NCBI GenBank assembly: GCA_014058105.1
Contig: JACGCM010002394.1
Location: 2,046,001 to 2,110,000 of the forward strand
Direction: 5' to 3'
DNA from: Kingdonia uniflora
Taxonomy: Eukaryota > Streptophyta > Magnoliopsida > Ranunculales > Circaeasteraceae
DNA: 64,000 bases
This document shows, piece after piece, positions 20,569-31,059 of this stretch (position 1 is its first letter; every line of letters begins with the position of its first letter). The notes beneath the pieces were generated by a model, which had not been told where the DNA came from, did not search any database, and saw only the letters and a program-made list of their open reading frames with translations. A program made the translations under genes and the position numbers.

Positions 20569-23500
20569 GAGCTGGCTGTAGATGAACTTGAAAGACTAGT
20601 AGAAGAACGATACAGGCCTGGTTCAAATTTAGTTACATATGCTGATGATGATTTTGATACAAAAAGAAATGTAACTGTAGCTAAATATGTTGATGATGAT
20701 CTTGATACAAAAAGAAATACAACTTTAGTTACGTATGCTGCTGGAGTTAATGATATAGGTTTGGCTACCTATGCTGATGATCATCATGAAACGAAAAGAT
20801 CTAATGCTTTAGTTACATATGCTGGCTCATCAAAAGATCCAACTATCTGGAGAGTAAAGTGCAAGGCATGTATTGCTTAGTTATTTTAAACTTCCAGTAG
20901 TTTTTTGCTTTTAAAGTGCTTATCCTTAAAATCGTGATGTTGTAGGTTGGATCTGAGCGGTACACATCTTTTTGCCTTATTCAGAAATTTGCGGACTTGC
21001 AATCTATTGGAACTACATTGCAAATAATTTCTGTTTTTTCTCTCGAACGCACAAAGGGTTATATTTATATTGAAGCTTATAAGGAATGCGATGTCACAGA
21101 GGTAGTCTCTGCCTCCTTTAGCATTGTCTGGTTTAGCATTTGAAACTCAAAGGCACTCAACTAAGAGTGCTTATTGTGGATCTTTCTGGTATGAGAAGTC
21201 TATACGGTGACGTCATTCCTTTTGGCGTCATGGGTTTGTTTTTACTCGCCTAAAAAAAATCAAAAATGCTTCTCAGCTTTTACTTTTGAAAATAGAATCA
21301 ATTTTTGTTATATTGCTACATTAAGACAATTTTCATCAAATATCATTTCAGGCTTGTAAAGGGCTATGTACTGTATTTGCTAGCCAAATGAGACCTGTCC
21401 AGCAAAATGAAGTTTCTCCTTTGTTCTTTATACGGAATAAATTAAGGGAAGTCTCTATGGGAATGTGGGGCCGTGTAAAGTGCGGAAAATATAAAGGAGA
21501 CCTAGCCAAGGTATGTAAGTTATGCTTCCTACTTCAGAGTTGGATAAGTCAAGTCAGTTTCTAATGCATCTCTTTTTTGTGTCAATTCAATATTGAAGGT
21601 TGTGGAAGTTGATAACTTACGGGGCAAAGCAATGATAAAGCTTGTACCAAGAATTGATCTACTAGCCTTAGCCAAAAAAATGGTAATCAGATTATCCCAT
21701 AACTTCTTAATTGGAAAGACCATATTTAGTTTCGATTTTCCTTTGCTAACTTGATCTAATCAGCAATCAATATTTTCAATGTCAATGATTGACTAGTCCC
21801 CTTCTTATATCATTCGCTGCTAGGTAACAACAACACGGATATGTGTGTCGGTGTCTGACACGAGTACGGGGTGTCTGATACGGCAGAAAATAGAAAAATA
21901 CCTTGCAAATAGTGTTGGACACGTGTGTCGGAGTGTCCGAGTGTCGGACACGTTTTCTTTTTCTAAAGTGAAATGTCGTTGTTGCCTAGATTCACTGTTA
22001 TATGTATGTGGACCTGTCAATTGTATGTTCATTCATACAGGATAATACGAATTAAGTTAGTTGCTCGATTAGTTGGAATGATTTATGCGTAACCTATGTA
22101 ACAACATCGTAAGACCCATTTATTAACCTATGACAAATAAATTCATATGGGATAGTATTTATTGTCACATAAACTATGGGTGTGTTTGGTTCGCAGAAAA
22201 TGGTGGAAATGGCGAACAGGATTTCCACGGTTCTCATCAAAACCGTGTAAAACACATTTTCCATGAACCAGTTTTGGTTGGGCATGGATTTCCATGGAAA
22301 ACTTCCTTAAATATGAATAAATGTATATACGTTGACACAAAGCGGTTTTAACATTCGTGCAAGTCTTTCATAAATAGGTCTTCGGTCAAACATCAAACAT
22401 GTATTACCCTGCTTGTCAATTTTGAAGTGTCAATTTTGAAGAATATATTATTCAAGCAGACAAATTTAAAAGCAAAAAACACTTTCATCCACAAAAATAA
22501 ATATGTTAATCATACTAAAAGAGTTACTTCTCTAATTTCTTGGTCTATCTCAAAAAATAATATCTGGGTCTAGAAAGGCCAAGATGTAGAAGATAAGAAA
22601 TATTGATCATCCCCAAAAAAGATATATCTAGAAGTTGACGAAGTTTACTACTACACAGTGATATTCTAGGACTTGTTGTGGTTAACACCTTCATATTTAG
22701 GTTGAAATCACTTCATTGCATCTTCTTTGGTGACCCTATGCTGGAATCCGACACTGTATTTTCACCAACAACAATAACCTACACGGTATCCAGGACGCTC
22801 AAGAATAATGTAAAAGTCCACTTTGCAAATGCCCGTGGATAAATCAGAATTAGTCATTAAATTCAACGTTTTTAATACATTCGGGAAAGTGAGACTTTAG
22901 TTAAGTTTTTGGTGATATAACTAACAAAAAAATACCGATCGATGAAAATTATGATTTATAACCCGATTCTTTACATTGTGTCCAATAGTGTGCAAGAATT
23001 CTGCCATTTGCCATTTGTTCTTCGACTGTAACACTCCTAGATTTTCTTAAAAGATTTTTCTCTCTACACAAGCAGGCAACGAGACTCTGAAATGCCCTTT
23101 TATTCATTCTTAAAAGGTCATGGAATTGGAATCCGACCCATAAATGATACTTCTCAAGTACTCTTTCCTTTCGTCATCTTGGTTTACATACGGCTCCTTC
23201 GCTATACATTTCATTGAATTAATAATGTGCAAAGCACCAACAGTTGCTGCAACAATCCCCACAGCCACAACAATCTTACGTCTTTTATCCTGCAAACTCT
23301 TTAAATCCATCTATATAAATACCTTAAATCAATAAGTATATACTACATCATAGACATGCATACATATAAATACCAAGCAATCACACCAAGATTTCTAACA
23401 CAATAAATAACAAAAATACCATAAATATTACTATTGAGAAAAACTCACCTTGCAAAAAATCACAATAGCTGGCATTCACCCTTCTATGTAGATAAATCCG

Positions 23501-26500
23501 GTAGATTTAACAAAAATAACATCTTAACTCAATCAACAAGAGCCAAACTTCAAATTTTAGAAACCAACAAAGTAATTTCTTAACATGAACTTAATTCACT
23601 CAATATCCAGATCAAGAATTAAAAATGACAATTTAAACTCGTTTCCCATTCAACTAACAATCCTTCAACATCATATCACAATTCATCATGAAATAGTTTC
23701 ACCCAAAAAGATTTTGGGATTATTAGTCCAATCTACGCCCCGTATTTCAAACAGTATGACTAAAAAGTAGGATTTGTTTCTTCAGTATTAGCAGCAGCAG
23801 CTTAAGTTACCGGTGAAGTACTTAGTTTAGCCCTTATCTCTACTACACTTAGAAGCAAAGACTGGAGTCCTATATGAATGTGTTCCTAGACAGGTAATGG
23901 GTGTTCACATCTATATGTTGAAACTTGACATTGCTCCCTTCTTGGGCATTTACTTTGGTAGGATCTATAGTTGAAAAGAAGTGTCCTGAAATGAATAAAT
24001 TTGCTTGGAACACCCAAAACTACAATGTTGAGTAAGATTCTTAGATTAGCTTTCACCTCTACTTTATATCCCCTTTAGATGGAATTAAACTTTAGAGAGC
24101 TTCCATGTTATCTGCCCCGATTTTCTCCTATCAGATGGGTAGCTAGCTAGCTAGGACTCATATATATGAAAGGGAGTGAATTTCAAATACTGACGGTTCC
24201 TATGCTAACTCCAAACCAAAGTTAGAGATATTATTCAAAATGTCCATGAGGAACCACTTATAGCTCACCAGTAGAATCAATTGGGATAACTCAGTTTATG
24301 GCTATTTTATCGGGATGAACTTGATAAAGGAACATAATATTACCAGCTAAAAGGGTGGGTTTTTATCCTCTTGTTATTTCTCAATGTTGAATACATAAAA
24401 TGGGTGTGTTGTATTTTGAATTAAAACATAACCCACTTTCGAAAATCAAATTAAGTATACAAAATGGGTATGTTGTATTTTGGATTAAAACATAACCCAA
24501 TACTGAAAATCAAATAAAGTATACAAAATTACCTTATTGAGAGACCAAAACGCTCTGAAGTCTCTCTTACTCCTCTTTATGGTCAAATGATTCAAGACTT
24601 CTCCATCAAACATTCACAAATTAACATAACTTGATAACCAAACAATCCTCAACACCATCTGCAATTCAAACAATTGCACATATTAACACAAATTAGTAAT
24701 TGTTGGGCATAGAGGCCTTTATTTGAAATGCAGATAAAAAGATAGATTCAATCTGAAATTTTCACCAAAATTGAAATTTGTATCATCTAACCTGTGTAAG
24801 AGAAGAGATTCGCGCGAAACACAACCTTCAATTGAAATTCATGGCTTCAGGTGTTAAGAGAGAGAGAGAGAAACCAAATCAGATCTCGTTTAACATAGTT
24901 GCATCAAAAATCGAGCGTGGGCGGTTTGATTCGAGTGAGGTCGAGAAGATTTGACAGAGAAATTGCGAATTTATGGTTCTTCGTTGTTTTTTTTTTAGTT
25001 TTAAAAGTTGAAAATGTGAGAACCGGATGGTGAAAAACCCAGACTTCCTTAATCGAAGAAGGAAGCTGCAATTTCCATATTTGCTTCTATTTTTTGTAAC
25101 CATGGAAAACATGATTTCCACCATTTGTTTTCCATCCCCAACCAAACAAACAGATTTCGTGGAAAACGAGTTCGCCATTTTCCTCGAACCAAACACACCC
25201 TATATATTAAATGCAAAAACCAAACAATTAAGATAAAAATGGTGCTTTTTTTGAACCATGAAGGCAGCGCATTTCTGAAGTTACTTATAATCAACTTTAG
25301 CAAGTTAATAAGTTTGAATGTACTTCTCTACTATTGGCTAGTTTTAAATGATGATGAAAGTTGACGTTACATATGAACAATTCAATAAATCTGCAACTAC
25401 GTCTGTATAGCTGTGTATACTTCATGCAATGTACATAAACTATTCTTCAATTATTTGAAACACGTAGTATATCTATCTTAACGTCGTTCCGACAACTTCC
25501 TCTTGTGCAGGATGGTAAGATGACTCTGAAGCAAAATTATGTCCCAGCACCAAGACTGATCTTCCCCAGAGACCTCAAGTAATTTCCATATAATCTTTCT
25601 CAATCGGCATTGTTGAATTTAGTCAGTCAGTCGTGACATTTCTCTTTGTATTTCATTTAGGGATTTTCAACATTATATTAAACTTAAACGTGACCGTCTA
25701 ACTGGAAAAGTTTTCGAGAAGATTAATGGTTTAATGCTAGAGGGCGGTTTCTTATACAAAAAAGTTCTTTTTGAGTCATTGGACTGCTCGAATGTTGTAC
25801 CATCAGAAGCTGAGATCCATTCATTTGATACATCTAATAATGAAGAACATGATGGGTTGGAATGGCTTTCAAGCATTTATGGTTCACTATCAATAACATG
25901 CCAAGTAGAATCCAATGAAAGGGCAGTTGAAGAAGTTGAGAACGCGCCAGAGTCTAGTAAGGGGGATGGTTTCAAGTTGCATGACCTTGTTCTTTATGGG
26001 TAAGTCATTAGTGAATGATGTATATGATATAAATCCCTGGTGTCAGAAATCCTGATGTTACGATACTGATTTTACGATACTTGATTTAGAGCCAATGTAT
26101 CTCGCAAAACTGGCCAGTGTTTTTGCCAAAGAAAGCTTGAGCCTTTACCTTATTCATTACCAATCAGAAGAGGGCAGTGTCAGAAATGGCAATTTAAGCA
26201 TGCTGGATCTAGTAAAACCTCCAGTTCTAAAAATTCCTCAAATTCCTCCAGGAAAGAGCTACACCTACATCAGATACCAGATGATTTCAGTAGTCTTTGA
26301 TGATATTCACTCAGCTTCGGAATCCTAAATATGCAACTCAAGAAAATGAATTCTCATCATCTGCATTTTTTGAATGAAGGTTAGTTGGAGCGAATTTGTG
26401 CAGCTGGTCACCAATTTGGTTGCATATTTTAGGCTACTTTTAAAGAGAATCAATTGTTCTTTTGTTTATATCGGAGAATATCATCAAGTACTTCAGAGTT

Positions 26501-29500
26501 TATGGTGTCTGCAGATGAAGTTGTTGTTGTTTCATCTCATCGTGTTGCCGCCAGTTTAAGTGTCTCAAACTGGAGATTTTACTACACACATTCTGTTCAA
26601 ACTGTCAGCTGCTAAGATTGCAATTGCTGATAGATAAAGAAAACCATTTAAAGGTTACTCCAGCTTTGCTTGGCAATGCCAATAATCAATTGTTTTATTC
26701 TTATCAGTGCTAAGTCACAATGCATATCGAAAATCAGGGATCCAACATGGCCCCGTGCAAAAATTACAGTCGGTAGTACTTTTACTTCTGTAATTCACAG
26801 TTGATAATAAATTCTTAATTCCTTTGCTTTGGGAGTTCCCATTTTCTCTTTTTGTGCAGTTTGAAAGATTTTGGCGTCATCATTGGAGTAGAAGGTGATG
26901 ATACCTTTCAGGTAACCGTATATCATGATCTCCTGTCTTTGTATGGTTGGATACTCACCTTTTACATTCTTTTTCTTAGGTTATAAAAGACAGTTCTGAA
27001 GGTCCCCAGGTAGAGACTATTGAACTCCACGAGATAAACAGCTGCTTGTATAAAAAGATTACTTCCTTAGACAAGGACCTGAAAACTATATCCGTCAATG
27101 ATACAGTCAGAGTTTTGGAAGGTCCACTTAAGGTGAATTTATATTATAGGATCATGTTTTACCAGTTTTTCTTGTCGTGTTGCTTAACATAGTAGATTAG
27201 AAGCATGATTCTTTTTCCAACGCTTTGCAGGATAAGCAAGGGGTAGTTCGGAAAATCTATCAAGGCATTCTCTTTGTCTATGATGACAACCAACTGGATA
27301 ACGGTGGATACTTCTCTTCTAAATCTCACATATGTGTGAAGGCTAAGCATTCTAACATTGTCAGGCGTTATAAAGCTGTATGTATTATTCTATTTCAACC
27401 CAGATATGAGATATATTTCAGTTGTGCGTACTTATCATTTAGAATTTATTTGAACTTTCTAGAGACGCAAAATATGAGATATATTTCAGTTCATCATACT
27501 TGTCAGTTGGAATTTATTGAACTCTCTAGGGACACCAAACTAAAATGTCATTTTCTTCCACCATTCAGTGTTTCTGAGATATGAGTCATGTTTATACTAT
27601 TTGCATCCTTGGCACTCTACGGCTGATAGGAACTAAAGATTTGTGTGCTCTGTAGAGAGGTTAACCATTTCCATTTCTCATTCTGCGGTTTCTTTTGATT
27701 CCCCAGGATGATGGATAAGGTCCTCCAGATATTCTAGACGCCAAGAAATCCCCGATGTCTCCTAAAACACCATCAAAAGCAAATGAGAACATTCGTGAGT
27801 GTATGTGTTTTAGTACATACTGGTATATGTCTAAAGTTGTTTCATTATAAATGTTTTTTATAAATATAGAAACTTCAATGCAGTCAACAGGGGTTCTACC
27901 TCTCGAGGCAATACAGATGAAACCTTCTCTATTGGACAAACCTTGAGAAATCGAGTGGGTCCCCTAAAGGGGCATCTTTGTCATGTCATGGCCATACATC
28001 CCTCTCATGTTATAGTCAAGATTGATTCTCAAAAGAACCTTGTTAGCGGTTTGTTATCTTGAACTTTCATTTCCTTTTAGCATTGGTCCATGACCATCTC
28101 TAATTTTTTATTTTATTTTTTATGAATCTCCAGTGAAACGCGAGGATCTTTCTGAGGGTAGTATGAAGTCTGTTAGGTATTTCTTTATTTTTGGCTTATG
28201 TTTCATTTGTTTTTAGCAAAGATTTCTTTGATTAATTTTGTTGAAATATAATATTTTCAATCCCCTCCAAAATCAGGATCCTCGATTCCAACTCTGTGAA
28301 AGCATTTGATGAACCTCAAACTCAACAATGTTCCATGGGTATGGTTGTAAATTTAAGATATACTAAATTCACTCAAGTGAGTGTTTTTTGAGCAATAAAG
28401 TCATTTATGTTCTTAGTAGTTGAAAAAAAGAGAAGATCGTTGCGGTCATTGCACACAATATCAAGAATATATCTAAGAAATTATCCATGAAGATTTGTTT
28501 GAGATTTCTCGCATACTATCTCTACTTCTTTTTTTCTAATTTTCCTGCCTATTAGTTGCTCATTTTTTTCGACACACATGTGTCAACCATTTATGATCCT
28601 TCTTTATTTTCAGGTAAAGACGAAAGAGGTGACGCTTGGGGGAGTTGGGAGACTCCTGAGAAATATCAGAATTTATCATGGAGTAAACCAGATGCCGAGG
28701 ACAAGCCTTTTGGTTATAAACTAAAGGGAAAATGTACAGAAAATTGGAACAATTTTATGACTAGAACAAGCTTTGGTTCCAATAGCTGGGGAAAAGAGAA
28801 GTTTCCTGGTGGAGTTCAAGGAGGCTGTTCGAGAGATGTAAGGGATAACTGGGCTTCCAGGAAAGACGGATCTTGGAATCAAGGAGATTTCAAAAATGAC
28901 ACAAAAAACATACATGAGATTGTTAAACAGCGGGAAAGTTGCAATCATTCTGAAGCTAGAGGGGAAAACCAAGCTGAAGTCGAAACTTGGGGTGCAGCAG
29001 TGAAGTCTTCTTTAGGTCAGCAAAATACTGGTAAATCAAATGAAGGCACTTGGTTCAAATCAAATGAGCGTTGGAATACAGAGTATGGTCGAAGTGCAGC
29101 TGATAAAGATCCTTGGAATAGTGAAACTACCCAGAAATTGGATAAGATTCAATTCAATAGTTCCAAAGGTGCAGTTAACACAGAATTTCAGAACTTTGGC
29201 TGTGAAAATAGTAATAATGATGGGACTATGTGTTGGAAGAAAGATGGATTGGGAGGCAGCGGACGGAATGAGAATTGGAACAAGCCGAATACTTTTTGTA
29301 TTGATAGATCAACTTGGGATAAGAGAAAATCTACTATAAATAGAGGAGGTTTTGGCAGTGGGCATTTCTCAATTTCAAATAGAGGAGGCTCTATGAATAG
29401 AGGCCGCGGAGGAAGTGACCAATGTCGCGATGGACAAGGAGGGTATGCAAGTAGAGGCCGAGGAAGAAATGAGGAATCTCAAGGTGGTCGAGGGGAGTAT

Positions 29501-30025
29501 GCAAGTAGAGACCGAGGAAGAAACTACGAATCTCGTAGTGGACTAGGGAGGTGTGCAAGTAGAGGGAGTGGAAGAGGTGGCCAATCTAGTCGTGGACGAG
29601 GAGGGTCTTCTAGTAGAGGCCGAGGAAGAAATGATCAATCTTGTGGTGGACGAGGGGGGTGTGCTATTAGAGGCCGAGGAAGAAATGATCAATCTCGTAG
29701 TGGACGAGGGGGGTGTGCTAGTAGAGGCCGAGGAAGAATGGACCAATTTTGTGGTGGACAAGGGGGGTGTGCGAGTAGAGATCGTGGAAGAAGTGACCAA
29801 TCTCGTGGTGGACGAGGAGGGTTTGAAAATGGAGTTTGTGGAAGACACAACCAACTTCGAGGTGGACCAAGTAGTGTTCCTGCAGAAAATTGGCACCAAG
29901 GAGCTGATGGTAAGGGGTCCTGGAATAGAGTAACAGCTTCTTCAGATGCAGTTGGATATCAAGGACGATGGAATAATCAAAATCACCCAAATGCAAATTT
30001 TAAACTATCGTCCGGGCTTAACTAG
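17246..30025 (+). CDS. SPT5L: SPT5L/KTF1-like gene, copy B (long form, with an in-frame stop in exon 11)
   Basis: Exons by eye: 17246-17417, 20435-20865, 20946-21101, 21352-21510, 21599-21682, 25511-25578, 25661-25999, 26860-26911, 26980-27132, 27231-27377, 27707-27794, 27884-28048, 28134-28176, 28277-28338, 28614-30025; about 1176 codons with phases closing throughout. The order is a basic start ([20 protein letters not shown]), poly-Glu, [23 protein letters not shown] ([16 protein letters not shown]), KOW ([19 protein letters not shown]), middle KOW ([19 protein letters not shown]), last KOW ([20 protein letters not shown]), scattered WG/GW motifs (AWGSWE, NSWGKE, GSWNQGD, ETWGAA) and an RGG tail. 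WG/GW repeats bind ARGONAUTE in SPT5L, a partner of RNA polymerase V in DNA methylation. TAA at 27716-27718 falls in frame; a weak acceptor at AAG before the KSPMSPKTP segment would bypass it. Intron 2 has a GC donor. The family is usually longer. Confidence 0.8.
17969..19991 (-). pseudogene. RPL3: Processed retrocopy of ribosomal protein L3, inside copy B intron 1
   Basis: On the minus strand an intronless RPL3 reading runs from the start codon near 19932 ([12 protein letters not shown]) to about 18136 (ending KFYGKAKA). Landmarks are [58 protein letters not shown], and [21 protein letters not shown] one-base insertion in a T run near 19880, TGG to TGA at 19558-19560 and further stops disable it. 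A hAT-like element splits it at 18776-19387. A poly-A trace (plus-strand T run at about 17985) and target duplications GTGTACAAATTACCTT (17969-17984) and GTGTACAAAATTACCTT (19975-19991) show LINE-mediated retroposition. The 5' leader is nearly complete. Confidence 0.92.
18776..19387. mobile_element. hAT-like non-autonomous element inside the RPL3 retrocopy
   Basis: A 612-bp AT-rich insert interrupts RPL3 between the KKAH and MEIQVNGG segments. It begins CAGGGCCGTC and ends CAACCCTG (inverted CAGGG ends). TGAGCT repeats on both sides (18770-18775, 19388-19393). Subterminal GGGGCCTTAGGCG / GGCGGCCTAAG motifs are typical of common plant hAT MITEs. No ORF is present. A hAT duplication should be 8 bp, so two bases may have changed. 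Confidence 0.65.
21820..21989. mobile_element. MITE with CTAGGTAACAACAACAC ends, copy 1
   Basis: Inverted ends CTAGGTAACAACAACAC and CTAGGCAACAACGACAT flank an interior dominated by GTGTCGGACACG-type direct and inverted motifs. It lies in intron 5 of SPT5L copy B. A longer relative lies at 30477-30935. No coding capacity. Confidence 0.6.
23040..23310 (-). pseudogene. Harbinger transposase N-terminal fragment
   Basis: Minus-strand start [20 protein letters not shown] leads to [15 protein letters not shown]. After a frameshift comes [16 protein letters not shown], close to the Harbinger pattern of RMDK..F..LC. This is the domain just upstream of the DDE nuclease. The catalytic part is gone, which fits the internally deleted element that holds it. 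Confidence 0.6.
24392..24519. repeat. Two tandem 64-bp units inside the Harbinger relic
   Basis: Units start at 24392 and 24456 with TAYAAAATGGGTRTGTTGTA and share AACATAACCCA. A partial third start follows at 24520. Differences are few, so the duplication is recent compared with the element. Confidence 0.7.
26095..26328 (+). pseudogene. Unrecognised 77-residue coding fragment in copy B intron 7
   Basis: Open frame with strong coding character ([39 protein letters not shown], and an acidic end DDIHSASES). It lies in the 860-bp intron between exons 7 and 8 of SPT5L copy B, is not part of any SPT5L domain, and is out of place for the splice phases. I do not recognise the protein. It may be a fragment of a host gene brought in by retroposition or transposon capture; downstream text to about 26600 may be its 3' UTR. 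No target duplication was seen. Confidence 0.4.
29395..29870 (+). repeat. 54-bp coding minisatellite (RGG/GRG repeats) in copy B last exon
   Basis: Roughly eight units of 18 residues, consensus [18 protein letters not shown], run through the last exon without breaking the frame. Variation such as CAIRG, RDRGR and RMDQF shows partial homogenisation. Copy A's tail holds just over two units of the same repeat (RGGFANRGRGRNYQ). Confidence 0.85.
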
Positions 30026-30446
30026 TCAATGAGATCGAAAGAAGGAACAAGTTGGAGTGCTGGTCAATCTAGCATGTGGGGATAAAGCAAACCATATCAG
30101 CGGAAGTGTGTTGGGTACTCTCAAAGGTATTATTACATGGGGAAAAACTATAATAGGGTTGTACATATAGGTAATAGGAAATGCTAAACTTAGATATATT
30201 AGCTCACAATCTTGTATAGAGACTAGAGAGCTAACAGTAGAAATGATATACTAGGGTTGTAATATAGGTACCAGAATATGCTTCCTTAATATATTAGCTC
30301 ATGACCTCTTACAGAGAGCAAATACGGCTCGGGTGGAGACTGATGTACACAACTATATGAATTTTTTGTAAAGTTTGGATCATAATATAAATATATCTTT
30401 TTGCCTAGAAAAATCTATTTTTGAAGACTTCAGAACTTCATGATGA

Positions 30447-30476
<30 letters not shown>
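30026..30476. other. 3' flank of SPT5L copy B
   Basis: This presumed 3' UTR and downstream DNA shows two similar ACTAGAGAGCTAA/TATTAGCTCAYRA phrases and ends in a TA dinucleotide run at 30448-30475. No gene is seen. Confidence 0.4.
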
Positions 30477-30477
<1 letters not shown>

Positions 30478-30935
30478 TAGGTAACAACGACACGGATACG
30501 GGTGTCGGTGTCGGACACGGGTACGGGGTGTGGGACACGGCGACCCAAAAATATGTAAAAACGGGGACACGGCTGTAAAAAATTTATTTCTTATTTTCTA
30601 CTATGCTTATGTTGGTTACTTAACTTATCTAACACACTTATGGGTTAATTTACAACATATTTTTACCACTAATAACAAACAAGTCCCAACACTTATGGGT
30701 TATATTAACTTATGGGTTAATTTACGACTAATAACAAACAAAAAAACAATGATACTAGTTAGTATGGTTGAATAACATGTATAAGAATTGAAAACTTTCT
30801 AAAAGCTATGTCAAAAAGGTTATGATCTAAGCAAGAAGTGTCCGTTGGAGTGTCGACACGAGTGTCGGTGTGTCCGAGTGTCCGACACGTTTGAACAAGG
30901 ATTTGTTTTGGAATATGGAGTGTCCATGTTACACA
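30477..30935. mobile_element. MITE with CTAGGTAACAACGACAC end, copy 2
   Basis: The left end CTAGGTAACAACGACACGG and GTGTCGGACACG-rich subterminal blocks match the copy at 21820. The right end decays to GTGTCCATGTTACACA. The middle is a different 250-bp AT-rich filler with short repeats (ACTTATGGGTTAATTTAC). It lies between two TA runs, a likely target. Confidence 0.55.
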
Positions 30936-31059
30936 GTATATATATATATAGATGTAGGTTTATAAATTGTTGAGCTAGAAATCAGTAGGTACTATTCTGT
31001 TTTAAAGTGAAATTGTTGCTTGTTTTAGTTCTGCACTACACATTGTTTTTTGCTCAAGT

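Larger units (their letters stand above)
22178..25200. mobile_element. PIF/Harbinger element, internally decayed, in copy B intron 5
   Basis: Terminal inverted repeats are GGGTGTGTTTGGTTCG (left, 22178) and its reverse complement ending at 25200 (CGAACCAAACACACCC). TAT flanks both sides as a possible 3-bp target duplication. Subterminal sequence rich in GGAAAATGG repeats is also inverted. A minus-strand transposase start survives at 23040-23310, and a 64-bp tandem duplication lies at 24392-24519. The rest shows no ORF. Confidence 0.75.

Noticed and set aside
20384..20569. Plus-strand ORF ending in poly-Lys
   Set aside because: Shifted reading of the GAA run that encodes poly-Glu in SPT5L copy B exon 2. 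It does not match splice phase.
29543..29933. Open frames on both strands through the RGG region (Ser/Thr-rich minus frames; Glu/Val-rich plus frame)
   Set aside because: They are produced by the 54-bp repeat read in other frames. Only the RGG frame joins the upstream exons.
30448..30475. TA dinucleotide run as a regulatory site
   Set aside because: Simple microsatellite next to a MITE. No function can be supported.
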